Source: Desulfosporosinus sp. BRH_c37 | Lineage (GTDB): Bacteria; Bacillota; Desulfitobacteriia; Desulfitobacteriales; Desulfitobacteriaceae | Direction of reading: 5' to 3' | Assembly (NCBI GenBank): GCA_001516045.1 | Contig: LOEW01000196.1 | Location: forward strand, 1-32,528 | DNA length: 32,528 nt | In this document: piece after piece, positions 5,691-14,616 of the stretch | Layout: each line of letters starts with the position of its first letter | Position numbering within the stretch: the stretch's first letter is position 1 | Program-made: the position numbers and the translations under genes | The notes under the pieces: model-generated | Told to the model about the DNA's origin: nothing | What the model saw: only the letters and a program-made list of their open reading frames with translations | Database searches by the model: none

Positions 5691-8174
5691 CTATTTAATC
5701 GTGAAGTCCCGATATATTCTGGTTTTCAAATTACTCCCCTTGCTTGCTGTCTTTAGGTCCTTTACCCAAAGGGTGTAATGCTCGCCCTGCTTATAGGTCG
5801 TAGGGGTTTTAGGGCTAATTACGATGGTTTTGTTATTATCTTCATAACTAAAGTCCACTAGGCAATTCTCTTCAATATCAGAACTATTTATATAAGAGAC
5901 ATAGACATTTTCTGGAGTGACGCTAGTTGGGTTGACCGCTTGGCTAAGCTTGATCCGCCATACCTTGGTGGCGTCAACGCTCAGTTCATCTGTTGCGTTG
6001 TTGAGGGGATGGAAAGCATCGGGATCTTCCTCATTTTTGACCGTGAATTGAATCGTTTGCTGAGTCTTCGCTCCAGCACTATTGGTGGCCGTCAGAGTGA
6101 CAGCATAGGATCCCGGAGCTTTATCCAGAAGAATATACGATCCTTTTCCGAGCACTGCTCCGCTGGCATCCGTCCAAACTAAGTTCTGATCAGTTAATGA
6201 TTCATCTTGTACATCATAGGCATCTGCTTCGAAGAGTATTTCTTCATTTTTATAATAACTCATAGGAAGGGTTAGATCTTCAGGGGTTAAGAAATAGAGT
6301 TCAGGCTGTTTGACGCTTACACTGAATGTGGCGCTAAGAGCTTCGGTGCATCGAACACCATCCGAAGCAATTACATTTATCAGAGCCTGGGATCCCCCTG
6401 GTAGGTCGGGGTCGCTGAAATCGTAAGTGAAGTTTTTGGTGGTAAGATCAGAAGCTATACTAATCCAATCTTTCCCATTATGACTGTAGAGGACTTCGTA
6501 AGTCAGAGGGTCATTATCAACATCCGATGCTGTCCAGGTGATATTAGTCTGACTAGAAACTGTCTGACCTGGAATGGGTGATTTGATTTCGACAACTGGA
6601 GCATGAAGGCTGACTGCTTTCTCCCCAATTGACTGTCCGTTATGGGTGAATACAAATTTTGTTGTTCCAAGCGGGAAGGGTACTATACAATTTTCCACGG
6701 GCACTTCTTCAAGTTGCTTAGGAGTAGTACCCATCTCTACAAATCTGAGATCAAAACTTTGGCTTCCTAGTATCGTACCAGCATTATTTTTTGCCTGTAT
6801 TGAGTAAGCACCGGTGTTGCTAATAAACGAACTGGTAGGAATAGTATAGGAATACCAAGGGTCAGTGCAATCGACAGGGATAGCGTCATTTTTATTAATC
6901 CAGCCAGAAGCATCAACCACAGGGATCGTCTGCTTTTCTTCCAACAAACTGACTGAACGTTTCGATACTGTCGTGGAGGACGATTGCATTGTTTCTAAGG
7001 AAGGTAAAGGTGCAAAGGATGTAAATAACTGTTTCCAGATGGGAGCAGAGATCCAATAATCTGATTGAATACCGTTTGACCCCATGAAACTAGCCTTTTC
7101 AGGAAGTTGTTCACGACTAGCAAAATCGAAGGGGATTTCTTCCTTAATACTCGAACCTTCGCTACCGCTCGATCCACCGTAAGGTTTAAAGTACTGATTC
7201 GAGGCCGCGATAGCTGCTGAACTATCCCAGTCCGTGCCGGTCATGCCCAGCGGGGCAGGGTTAATGGACATGCGTATTGATCCTCCTGTATACTCGTCGC
7301 CTATTCCATAGCAATGGGCAATTTCATGGGCTACCGTAGCCCACATATCTTTATCGGATTCCGTAACAATATTCGCTGGCTTACCATACGTATACCCTTG
7401 CGTTGTGCCCGTAGCTCCCTGGCGATCTAAAACGAAGCCAATAATCAGTTCGTACTTATTATTTCCATTTTCATCTTTAACCTGCAGGTTACATAAAGAT
7501 TCCCAGAGCTTCTTTTGTCCGTCGTCGGTCTTTAAGTCATATTCGATATCAGAGCAATCCAGATCCTGTCCTTGGACCCAGTTAAAACCTTCGGTGGATA
7601 CTGGGAAGAGCTGAGCAGTATAGTTGCCCGCCTGCTTCCAGGCTCCGGTGACGTCCTTAACAACTCCACCGTAATTGGCCTTGACCGGAACTGCCAAGAC
7701 ATTCAAAACTCGACGGGTAGTAAATTGGGCATCTCTGGTTAATTCACTAGAGCCGATTTTGGCTGTGAATTTGTAATTACCTGCCGCCCAGTTTTGTGCT
7801 TCCTCCCGTGTGTTGGGCTCAAAAACAAGACAATTGCTAGGCTCGTTCTGTGGGGAAGGGGTAAGAGTTGTCACCAGAACCCCATTATGGGATACCTCGA
7901 CTGTTTGAGTCTTGTTCTGGGTGTCTACGGCAACATTCTGGCTCAAACGAACCAGAATCGCGGTATCCTTGCCCGCTACCAGATCCTGATTGAGGCTGAG
8001 ATCCCCAGTCTGAATATCCTTGATATAACTAAGAGCTTGATTAACTTCAATGACTTTTATTAAATTTTCTTGGGGTACCGTCTCCTCAGCTAGCAATGGT
8101 TTGGTAACCCCTGCACTGAAGAAACTGAAGATAAAAAAGAACAGAAATAAATAGTAATTAACCTTTTTGTGCAA
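5691..8174 (-). CDS. Secreted metzincin-type zinc peptidase with Ig-like domains
   Basis: An 827-residue exported protein starting at a TTG with AGAAGGAA upstream. A signal peptide covers residues 1-29 (hydrophobic stretch LFLFFFIFSFFSAG, likely cleavage after LLA). The peptidase domain carries HEIAHCYGIGDEY (His283, Glu284, His287, Asp293), the HExxHxxGxxD signature of metzincins with Asp as third ligand, and a plausible Met-turn at Met364 (SFMGSNG). Downstream come at least three beta domains: an Ig/Fn3-like one near 525-620, a PKD-like one near 622-710, and a C-terminal Big_5/SbsA-like one (about 718-827) starting FHPLNNATDELSVD. There is no SLH, LPxTG or membrane anchor, so it is probably released or held loosely at the cell surface. 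The substrate is unknown. A lipoprotein gene lies upstream on the same strand. Confidence 0.8.
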   Translation of the reverse strand: MHKKVNYYLFLFFFIFSFFSAGVTKPLLAEETVPQENLIKVIEVNQALSYIKDIQTGDLSLNQDLVAGKDTAILVRLSQNVAVDTQNKTQTVEVSHNGVLVTTLTPSPQNEPSNCLVFEPNTREEAQNWAAGNYKFTAKIGSSELTRDAQFTTRRVLNVLAVPVKANYGGVVKDVTGAWKQAGNYTAQLFPVSTEGFNWVQGQDLDCSDIEYDLKTDDGQKKLWESLCNLQVKDENGNNKYELIIGFVLDRQGATGTTQGYTYGKPANIVTESDKDMWATVAHEIAHCYGIGDEYTGGSIRMSINPAPLGMTGTDWDSSAAIAASNQYFKPYGGSSGSEGSSIKEEIPFDFASREQLPEKASFMGSNGIQSDYWISAPIWKQLFTSFAPLPSLETMQSSSTTVSKRSVSLLEEKQTIPVVDASGWINKNDAIPVDCTDPWYSYTIPTSSFISNTGAYSIQAKNNAGTILGSQSFDLRFVEMGTTPKQLEEVPVENCIVPFPLGTTKFVFTHNGQSIGEKAVSLHAPVVEIKSPIPGQTVSSQTNITWTASDVDNDPLTYEVLYSHNGKDWISIASDLTTKNFTYDFSDPDLPGGSQALINVIASDGVRCTEALSATFSVSVKQPELYFLTPEDLTLPMSYYKNEEILFEADAYDVQDESLTDQNLVWTDASGAVLGKGSYILLDKAPGSYAVTLTATNSAGAKTQQTIQFTVKNEEDPDAFHPLNNATDELSVDATKVWRIKLSQAVNPTSVTPENVYVSYINSSDIEENCLVDFSYEDNNKTIVISPKTPTTYKQGEHYTLWVKDLKTASKGSNLKTRIYRDFTIK

Positions 8175-8285
8175 ATTATTTTCCTTCTTTCTTTTTTAAC
8201 AGGACTTTTAATTAATTCCAGTCAATAAATCCCAAATTATAAAGTTCCGGCTGCTGCGACAATCATTCTTCTTTTCAATCCTCTC

Positions 8286-8777
8286 CTATTTTTCCACTTC
8301 CAGCCCGTGGTCTTTGGCAAGTTTTTCAAAGTCCTTATTGTAGGCATCCAGATCACTTCCGACTTTAGTGAATTTAGTAACCGCTTGATCGACAATTTCA
8401 TCTTTCTTTTGCTTAAGGCCGTCAATAAGCAGATTGACCGCTTCTGTCTGAGCCTTGACAATACTTATATGGGTATCCTTGAGTTTTTGGACCTCAGTAG
8501 TTTTCGGTTGAAGTACTTCTAACCCGCCTTGAATCTTCTGCAAGTTCGGAATGACCCCTTCTTGAAGTGATTTAATAGCTTCCTCATCGTTCGAAGTCTT
8601 ATTGACTATTGCAGAAAAGGTTTTAATCGATTCGTTCTCAAATTTCTCCAAGGGTTTTGTGTTCTGTGAATAACTTAGCAAATCATCTTTTATACCATCA
8701 CCGCAACCAGTAATAAACATGAGCACAAACAAAATCATTCCAACAGCAACTAAAGGTCTCAACTTACGATAATTCAC
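8286..8777 (-). CDS. Small helical lipoprotein
   Basis: A 163-residue protein starting at GTG 8777 with AAGGGAG nine bases upstream. Residues 10-25 form a lipoprotein signal ending FITGC, so the mature protein would begin at Cys25 and be lipid-anchored outside the membrane. The rest is charged and almost entirely helical (segments such as SIKTFSAIVNKTSNDEEAIK and DQAVTKFTKVGSDLDAYNK), suggesting a coiled or helical-bundle domain. I do not recognise the family. It precedes the secreted metallopeptidase by about 110 bases on the same strand, so joint transcription is possible. Confidence 0.7.
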   Translation of the reverse strand: MNYRKLRPLVAVGMILFVLMFITGCGDGIKDDLLSYSQNTKPLEKFENESIKTFSAIVNKTSNDEEAIKSLQEGVIPNLQKIQGGLEVLQPKTTEVQKLKDTHISIVKAQTEAVNLLIDGLKQKKDEIVDQAVTKFTKVGSDLDAYNKDFEKLAKDHGLEVEK

Positions 8778-8995
8778 AATCTCCGTCTCCCTTCCAATTG
8801 TCTTATTTGAATATGTATATCTAGAAAACCGACCTAATTACCCCCCCTTTTTTAACTATGTTGTATCCTAACCCATTTTAGTAGTGGTTCCGTATAGCCC
8901 ATTCTGGCAATTTGCTTTGATGAATATGTGTATTAGCTATGTTCACGCCAGTCATATACCCCCATAAGACGCTTATTTATGAAATACCGTTTTTT

Positions 8996-9025
8996 ATTAT
9001 ACATTTTTCAATAGAAATATGTGAA
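8996..9025 (-). promoter_or_regulatory. Candidate sigma-A promoter for lipoprotein gene
   Basis: On the minus strand TTCACA and TATAAT are separated by 18 bases (plus-strand tgtgaa 9020-9025 and attata 8996-9001). It would start transcription near 8988, about 210 bases before the lipoprotein GTG. Based on consensus match only. Confidence 0.4.
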
Positions 9026-9085
9026 GGATCTATAAACTTGCCCTAAATTCGACCTGAACTGTTACTTTCGGCATTCGAACGGTTC

Positions 9086-9117
9086 AAGTCAATAAGGAGG
9101 GTTCTCTCCTTTGACTT
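9086..9117. terminator. Hairpin after the two-component operon
   Basis: AAGTCAA-TAA-GGAG (9086-9099) pairs with CTCC-T-TTGACTT (9106-9117) around a short loop. It lies about 75 bases after the response regulator stop. The minus strand has no U-run after it, so terminator function is uncertain. Confidence 0.35.
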
Positions 9118-9190
9118 AAGTTTTCGAGACAAGGAGTATCATTACGGCATCCACCAGTTCATCATCCAGGGGAAAAGGCAAAGTGACTAT

Positions 9191-9961
9191 TCATATCTTC
9201 AACCTCCTTTTTAATTCCTTTGTTCTACTTCTGCTAACAGGGATTCTATGCTTTTCTTCTTTTAAAATTATGGTACAGCATTTGTTTTCCCAGGGTATGA
9301 TCCTCTCTACATAATCCATATTGACCAGACCTCCCCTGTGACACCGGAAGAAATTATATCCCTTAAGCTTTTGTTCCCAAAAATCGATACTGCTTTTTGC
9401 AGTAAATCTTCCTTTCTCTGTAATAACCAACGTACTGCCGTTTTCCACAGTAAGATAAAATATATCTGCTACATTTAAAAGGAAAATTTCTTCATCTCTC
9501 CAAACGACAAACTTTTCTTCAGCTTGTTTAACAGATTTCTCGATATCATTCAGTTTCTCTATGATATTCCTTCCAACCTTGTTACTGTCCTTTTGCCTGC
9601 TACGGATCCTTTGGATTGTCTTGTCCAAGCGCTCCTCAAATACGGGCTTTACAACATAATCCAGCGCATTGACCTCAAAAGCATGGAGGGCATATCCGTC
9701 AAATGCCGTGACAAATACTATATCAGTGTGCCTCACCGCACCTGCAAGTTCTTTTGCAAGATTTAAACCGTTCATCACCGGCATTTCAATGTCCAAGAAC
9801 GCAATATCCGGTCTTTTCAAAATGATCTGCCCGAGTGCCTCCACAGGGTTTGTAAAACACCCGATGACTTCAACATCCTCATATTGACCGAGCATGTAGC
9901 TCAACTCTTCGAGGGCCAGTTTTTCATCATCCACAATTATAGCCCGCAGCATCTGACTCAT
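9191..9961 (-). CDS. LytTR-family response regulator
   Basis: A 256-residue regulator. Residues 5-125 are a receiver domain with the acidic pair DD (11-12), phosphoacceptor Asp57 in FLDIEMP, Thr in VTAF and Lys in VVKP. A short linker with a possible coiled coil follows, then a C-terminal LytTR DNA-binding domain (about 152-256) with the typical FFRCHRGGLVNMDYVERI and HRIPVSRSRTKELKRRL segments. The ATG overlaps the TGA of the hybrid kinase by four bases (ATGA), so the two are co-translated and almost certainly form a pair. LytTR regulators often control secreted or surface products; the exported protease and lipoprotein downstream are candidate targets, which is inference. Confidence 0.92.
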   Translation of the reverse strand: MSQMLRAIIVDDEKLALEELSYMLGQYEDVEVIGCFTNPVEALGQIILKRPDIAFLDIEMPVMNGLNLAKELAGAVRHTDIVFVTAFDGYALHAFEVNALDYVVKPVFEERLDKTIQRIRSRQKDSNKVGRNIIEKLNDIEKSVKQAEEKFVVWRDEEIFLLNVADIFYLTVENGSTLVITEKGRFTAKSSIDFWEQKLKGYNFFRCHRGGLVNMDYVERIIPWENKCCTIILKEEKHRIPVSRSRTKELKRRLKI

Positions 9962-12900
9962 CCTTTCTGTTTCGGTATTCTCATTTCAACGGTTGTCCCT
10001 TTTCCCATACCTGATTTGATATCCGGACCATACCCATAAAGGGCTTTCATTCTTTTAGAAATATTTAGCAATCCGACACTTGTTCCGACAGATTCCCCCT
10101 TCTCCCCAAAAATACCGACCAGCTTCTCTTCACCCATCCCAACGCCGTCATCTTCGACTCTCAGTAGGATATGGTCTTCCATGTCTCTTACAGAAATTTT
10201 TATGATGCCGCCTTCCAACCTCCGCATCAATCCATGCCGAACCGCATTTTCAACTAAAGGCTGCAGGAGCAGAGGAGGAATCAACAGGTTGATATTTTTG
10301 TCGATTTCGTACAAGACTGTTAACCTGTCGGAAAATCTCTCCTTTTCAATGGCAAGATAGGACTTCACATGGCTTAATTCCTTATCGAGCGGGATAAACT
10401 TTTCGGTGCTATTAAAGTCAAAGTTCCCCCGCAGGTAATTGCTCAATTCAAGCAACACTTCCCGCGCTTTCTCGGGGTTTACACGGCATAAGGCCACAAT
10501 GGAATTCATTGCATTATAAATAAAATGGGGCTTGATCTGCGCCTGCAAAAAACGCAATTCGGCTGTGATGGTCTGTTCTACTGATTTTTTAAGTTCTAGT
10601 AGCGTCTTTGTGCGCATTTTAAATTCCTTCCGGTCAAACGGTTTGGATAGAAAATCGTTGGCTCCCGCCTCAAAGCCGGCCAGTATATCATCGGTACGGT
10701 TTCTAGCGGTTACCACAATTATGGGCAACTCAAAGAGTGAATACTTTTCCCTAAGTTTACGACAAACATCAAATCCAGACATTTTAGGCATCATGATATC
10801 CAGTATCGCGAGATCGGGCTTTTCTCCGCCCATCGCTTTTTCTAATACTTCAAGCCCATTTATGGCAGTGATGACACCGTACCCTTGCTCAACAAGTATA
10901 TTCATCATTACCTGCAGATTCACAGGCTCGTCATCCGCGATCAGGATGGTTGCCGTGGGTTCGTCGGAGCATTTGAATCCAGACTCCCCTTTGTCTTCCG
11001 TTATGGACAGCTCGTATTCCAGAGGATTGATTATTACGGGAGAAGTACTGCTCTTATTGACTTTTTCACTGCTTAAAGGAATGGTGAACGTAAATACCGA
11101 ACCTTTCCCGCCCTCGGAACGCGCATTTATTTCACCCCCATGCAGTTCAACGAGCTTCCTGGTGATACTGAGTCCTAGTCCTGTCCCTCCGTATCCGCCC
11201 CCATCAGCCTGAATTCCTTGTTCAAAGGGCCTGAATATGTCTTCGAGCATGTCTGTCGGTATACCGACTCCTGTATCCGATACCGATACTTCAAGCATTT
11301 CTTCCTTTACAACAGCTGAAACGGATATTTGTCCTGAATCGGTAAATTTTATAGCGTTTCCCACGATGTTTTGCATGATCTGTCTCAGCCTGTCATCGTC
11401 TGCTGAAATGAGAGGGGTATTTTCAGGTATTTCATTTTCCAAGGAAAGCTGCTTTACATTGGCCAGCGGTTTCAAAAGAGCCAGAACAACTTCAGTCACC
11501 TGCCAAATGTCCACAGGCTTTATGTTCAGGAATACATCCTGATATTTCATTTTCGAAAAGTCAAGGATATCGTTCACCAGGTTAGAAAGCCTCTTGGCAC
11601 TTGCCACAATCAGTTTCAGGTTTTCAAAGTGCTTTTTGCTCATGCTTCTGCCATCCTCCAGCACGGATTCGGCAATTCCGATGATCCCATGCAAAGGAGT
11701 TTTAAGTTCATGTGTGGTATTGGCTAGAAAATCATCCTTGATATTGTCGACTTTCTCCAGTAAAGCGTTTTTTTCCTCCAGTTCTTTTGAATATACCGTC
11801 AAATCTTTCGAAAGAGTCTCTACTGTGGAAAACGCATTGGACGAACGCCTGGACAGAATGAAGGCTTGTGAAAATGTGAAGACAAACAGTCCCAAGGGGA
11901 AAAATATTCCTGTACTTACTGCAGTAAATTTGGCAATGATATCGTTTATTCCTGCAACCATAAGAAAGAGATATCCCGAAAAAACAAGCAACGCTCCCTC
12001 CCTTTTTCTCATGACTGCTTTTGTTAAAGAATAAAGAATATATATCATGCTTAGGATCATGCCGTAAAGATAGCTGTCTACCGTATAAGAGAATATTCGT
12101 GCAGGAGTGACAAGAACGAAAACACTGAAAGCCAGTGAGACAGCCTGCATTCCTTTTACAAGCCGTTTTGAGAACTCACCGGGAAATAATGAGTTAAAAA
12201 ATGCAAGGGATACAGGCACTATCAAGTATAAAGACAAATACTCAATCTTGATAACCGCTTCCCAGTTTAATCCTTCAAAAAATCTGGTCAAGATATATTC
12301 ATTGAAAGTCAGGTTCCGGATGGATACAAGCATGCAAAATAAGCTGAAATACAACGTCGAACGTTCCTTCCTACGTAAAATGTACAACCCGAAATGATAA
12401 AGGCTGATCATCATCAGGGCACCAATCAGGAACATGTCAAACCAGGCTTTAAAGAGTATGCTTTTCTCCATCTGCTGAGCCGAAGCAAAATTCAGCGAGT
12501 ACCAGAAACCACCCTTTTGGTGATAGAAATTCGATATTTGCAAAACAAGCTCAACCTCGGGCTGTTGTGAGGTAAAGAACACTACTTTTTCAAGGTACTG
12601 GGCAGCCGACTCCAGCCTGTCCCTTCCAACCATACCGTTTGATGAAACCAGCTTTCCATTCACCCAAAGCTTGTAGGCTGTTCCCATTGGCAAAACTTTA
12701 AGACCGTATATTCTACCTTCATTTTTTACATTTATTTTTAATCGGTAAGTAGCATAACCGTCTCCCTTGAGTTTATTTCCATTAACCATATATCCGTTCC
12801 AGGACTGGGGAGCATGTATGTATCCCGTCATCTGCAGACGCTTTGATTTGAAATCTTCCGGCTCCAGTAGCTGATTCCAGTAGAACTCCCATTCCCCATC

Positions 12901-13098
12901 CAGTTTCACAGGGCTATCCCTATCAAAGTTCATACTAGTAAGATCTATGATTCCGCTCATAGCTTCAGCGTGAACTGTTTTCTGTAAGTTAGATTTAGTG
13001 CAACCTGAAATCAGCAAGAGTATTGCAAGTATAAAAAAAAGAAGGTTTGGAAAGATTTGTACTATTTCTTTCCTTCTAATCTTAAATATCCACCACAT
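9958..13098 (-). CDS. Two-kinase hybrid sensor histidine kinase with 7TMR-DISM input
   Basis: About 1046 residues from the ATG at 13098 (GAGAGGG upstream); a TTG at 13104 is the longer option used for numbering here. Order: N-terminal hydrophobic segment ending LLLISGC, then an extracytoplasmic sensor of the 7TMR-DISM type (near 45-210, GEWEFYWNQLL), seven membrane helices (about 220-420), a HisKA domain with His465 in LANTTHELKTP, an ATPase domain (NIVGNAIKF, DTGVGI, GGTGLGLS), a receiver domain (Asp769 in AILDIMMP), then a second kinase module of LytS type with His860 in LQAQIKPHFIYNAMNS and its own ATPase domain to the end. The LytS-type module fits the LytTR regulator encoded next. The extracellular ligand is unknown; DISM domains often bind carbohydrates. 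Confidence 0.92.
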   Translation of the reverse strand: MWWIFKIRRKEIVQIFPNLLFFILAILLLISGCTKSNLQKTVHAEAMSGIIDLTSMNFDRDSPVKLDGEWEFYWNQLLEPEDFKSKRLQMTGYIHAPQSWNGYMVNGNKLKGDGYATYRLKINVKNEGRIYGLKVLPMGTAYKLWVNGKLVSSNGMVGRDRLESAAQYLEKVVFFTSQQPEVELVLQISNFYHQKGGFWYSLNFASAQQMEKSILFKAWFDMFLIGALMMISLYHFGLYILRRKERSTLYFSLFCMLVSIRNLTFNEYILTRFFEGLNWEAVIKIEYLSLYLIVPVSLAFFNSLFPGEFSKRLVKGMQAVSLAFSVFVLVTPARIFSYTVDSYLYGMILSMIYILYSLTKAVMRKREGALLVFSGYLFLMVAGINDIIAKFTAVSTGIFFPLGLFVFTFSQAFILSRRSSNAFSTVETLSKDLTVYSKELEEKNALLEKVDNIKDDFLANTTHELKTPLHGIIGIAESVLEDGRSMSKKHFENLKLIVASAKRLSNLVNDILDFSKMKYQDVFLNIKPVDIWQVTEVVLALLKPLANVKQLSLENEIPENTPLISADDDRLRQIMQNIVGNAIKFTDSGQISVSAVVKEEMLEVSVSDTGVGIPTDMLEDIFRPFEQGIQADGGGYGGTGLGLSITRKLVELHGGEINARSEGGKGSVFTFTIPLSSEKVNKSSTSPVIINPLEYELSITEDKGESGFKCSDEPTATILIADDEPVNLQVMMNILVEQGYGVITAINGLEVLEKAMGGEKPDLAILDIMMPKMSGFDVCRKLREKYSLFELPIIVVTARNRTDDILAGFEAGANDFLSKPFDRKEFKMRTKTLLELKKSVEQTITAELRFLQAQIKPHFIYNAMNSIVALCRVNPEKAREVLLELSNYLRGNFDFNSTEKFIPLDKELSHVKSYLAIEKERFSDRLTVLYEIDKNINLLIPPLLLQPLVENAVRHGLMRRLEGGIIKISVRDMEDHILLRVEDDGVGMGEEKLVGIFGEKGESVGTSVGLLNISKRMKALYGYGPDIKSGMGKGTTVEMRIPKQKG

Positions 13099-13225
13099 GT
13101 CCAATCCCTCTCATAACCTCAAATTCTATATACCCTACACATCCCAACCAACTTTAATCAAACATTCCACACGTTTTCTAAATATTCCTCCTAAATAACA
13201 AACAACATTTGATATCTCCAATAGC

Positions 13226-13257
13226 AAAAAAGCCAGACCGTTTAATTAAACGATCTG
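13226..13257 (-). terminator. Intrinsic terminator after bofC copy 2
   Basis: CAGACCGTTTAA (13234-13245) pairs with TTAAACGATCTG (13246-13257), one mismatch, and on the minus strand it is followed by GCTTTTTT. It would end transcripts coming from the second BofC-like gene before the sensor kinase gene. Confidence 0.65.
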
Positions 13258-13372
13258 ACAACAAACTTTCCTTTTTACCGTAGTCTCAGAGGGAACGTTT
13301 CATGGCTTTACCCAATCATTCCACTCCTCGAACTATCCGTTAGAAATTTATCATCTCCGCTGTTTTTACATA

Positions 13373-13465
13373 TTCATAGACTGGAATACCTAATTGGGCA
13401 CCAGTTAACAAAGGTCAATCCCCAATATAATCATCGATCGTCTTCCTTTCAAACTAATAGTTTCG
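13373..13465 (-). pseudogene. Internally deleted ruvC fragment
   Basis: Bases 13376-13413 match an internal piece of ruvC (near 3657-3699: tagactggaatacctaatt) and are joined directly to a copy of the ruvC start region (near 3939-3975: ggtcaatccccaatataatc and the ribosome site). About 240 bases of ruvC are missing at the join, and everything 3' of the first piece is gone. It lies in the same place relative to the second BofC-like gene as real ruvC does to the first, so it is the remains of a duplicated bofC-ruvC segment. Confidence 0.85.
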
Positions 13466-13508
13466 ACAGAAGACGGACGATTTCCTCTCTTCAAAAATAC
13501 CTTTCTAC

Positions 13509-13865
13509 TCACGCCACGTTTACCGTATCAATAAACGACTGAACTTCATCTAGGGAATAGAATACGACCTTGGGTGCGATATCCGCCATCTCCTTGGGCC
13601 AAGCTTGGACATCTAATCCTGTCACAAGGACTCGGCCACTCGCTCCCGGGGTTCCTTCGATCACGGATAACACCCCTTGCTCGATCTCAAAATGATAGAC
13701 TGTCTTTGCAGTCTCATCGTTCGAAGAAGCAGAATCTGCATCAATTACCTTCAGTGCGCTACCTGCACGATTGCTATCGTACCACCAAGATGTTACTGCA
13801 GGTACGATGCTGCCAATTCCCAATCCGACAATTAATACCAAAATCATTAGGATATATCTGGGCAT
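13509..13865 (-). CDS. BofC-like membrane-anchored protein, copy 2
   Basis: A 118-residue paralogue of the protein at 4032-4394, with the same N-terminal membrane segment (ILMILVLIVGLGIGS) and a near-identical C-terminal BofC-like domain. The segment between (residues 31-56, NRAGSALKVIDADSASSNDE) is unrelated in detail to copy 1. Near the 3' end eight bases present in copy 1 (aaaggttc) are missing, shifting the frame, so the protein ends VNVA instead of VNEPLWRE. The reading frame is otherwise open and keeps its own ribosome site and leader hairpin, so it may be functional. It is followed by the ruvC fragment and not by an intact ruvC. Confidence 0.65.
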   Translation of the reverse strand: MPRYILMILVLIVGLGIGSIVPAVTSWWYDSNRAGSALKVIDADSASSNDETAKTVYHFEIEQGVLSVIEGTPGASGRVLVTGLDVQAWPKEMADIAPKVVFYSLDEVQSFIDTVNVA

Positions 13866-13874
13866 AATGAATAA

Positions 13875-13916
13875 CCCTCCTGAACTTGTCTTTTAGCTCT
13901 ATTCTTGCCAGGAGGG
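13875..13916 (-). promoter_or_regulatory. Leader hairpin masking a ribosome site, copy 2
   Basis: Same structure as at 4404-4445: minus-strand CCCTCCTGGC pairs with TTCAGGAGGG, the latter containing the ribosome site for the ATG at 13865. The innermost pair is lost (C opposite T), and the bases after the stem are TTATTC instead of TTTTTC. That argues more for ribosome-site masking than for termination in this copy. Confidence 0.5.
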
Positions 13917-13984
13917 CATAAATTAATCGTTGCTGTTGGAGTACTAACGTCATGCATTTTCCCAAATAATACTACCTAAACGCT

Positions 13985-14449
13985 TTAATATTCTCCTTTA
14001 ATTACAAAAAACGAACCCCGAATTGTTCCAGCTAGTTTAGACTTCTGCCTTGCAAACTTAAACTTCCCTTCTAACTCCTTTGGTACCTCCATCCCCTCAG
14101 AAAGCTTAAAACCAACGGCCCGCTTCTTAAGGTCATCAACCGTATACATGACGTTGACCTCAAGACCATCCTCATAAAAGACGTAGGCCATTTTGATATT
14201 TTCCACTTGAAAACGTGACGTTTCTAAAGGTTTGGCCGCAAACTCAATATCACGTTCTTCTTTCAAAATTCGGTTCACATAATCAAGGGTCTCCTGGCTT
14301 TCGTTAGCTGGTACAACCGTAAATTCATGCTTGTATTTGTTCATAAAGTAACGGGCTTCATTAGCACGTAAACCAGCAAGCGCTTCTACTACAGGTGAAG
14401 ACTCTAAACCAACCGTAGACACATTTATAAAATCAACGATATAGGACAT
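13985..14449 (-). CDS. Hypothetical protein, unknown family
   Basis: A 154-residue soluble protein from the ATG at 14449, which has AAAGGGG eight bases upstream; a GTG at 14458 overlaps that ribosome site and is less likely. It starts MSYIVDFINVSTVGLESSPV and has no signal, membrane segment or cysteines. Predicted character is mixed alpha/beta, with a helical stretch EALAGLRANEARYFMNKYK and a basic C-terminus (KFKFARQKSKLAGTIRG). I do not recognise the family. It stands alone between the duplicated bofC leader and a transporter, in the accessory region. Confidence 0.65.
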   Translation of the reverse strand: MSYIVDFINVSTVGLESSPVVEALAGLRANEARYFMNKYKHEFTVVPANESQETLDYVNRILKEERDIEFAAKPLETSRFQVENIKMAYVFYEDGLEVNVMYTVDDLKKRAVGFKLSEGMEVPKELEGKFKFARQKSKLAGTIRGSFFVIKGEY

Positions 14450-14616
14450 TTCCATCACCCCTTTTATCTCTTTATTGGATAACTCTGGCTTCTTCTGGAT
14501 GGGTTTATTATAGCCTTAAATCATTCAAAAAATGATACAATTATTGTGGGGTCTATCTTATTCATAAGTTTTTACATCTCCCCTATTTCCTCCACACTCA
14601 AGACTTATAGTGGACT

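Larger units (their letters stand above)
8778..9190. other. 413-base intergenic stretch with long leader
   Basis: This lies between the response regulator stop and the lipoprotein start, both on the minus strand. It holds a candidate sigma-A promoter at 8996-9025, a hairpin at 9086-9117 and a roughly 210-base untranslated leader with a G-rich patch (minus strand AAAAAAGGGGGGGTAATTAGG, near 8840-8860). A 20-codon open stretch right after the regulator stop (LPFPLDDELVDAVMILLVSK) may be a gene remnant. No known riboswitch fold was recognised. Confidence 0.35.
13099..13508. other. Intergenic with duplicated ruvC fragment
   Basis: About 410 bases between the sensor kinase start and the second BofC-like gene. 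It holds a minus-strand terminator (13226-13257) and a fragment copied from the ruvC/bofC junction, both listed separately. The remaining AT-rich 120 bases next to the kinase start presumably hold its promoter, which I cannot define. Confidence 0.5.

Noticed and set aside
8778..8990. Riboswitch in the lipoprotein leader
   Set aside because: The leader is long and contains a G-run, but no conserved core of a known class could be recognised.
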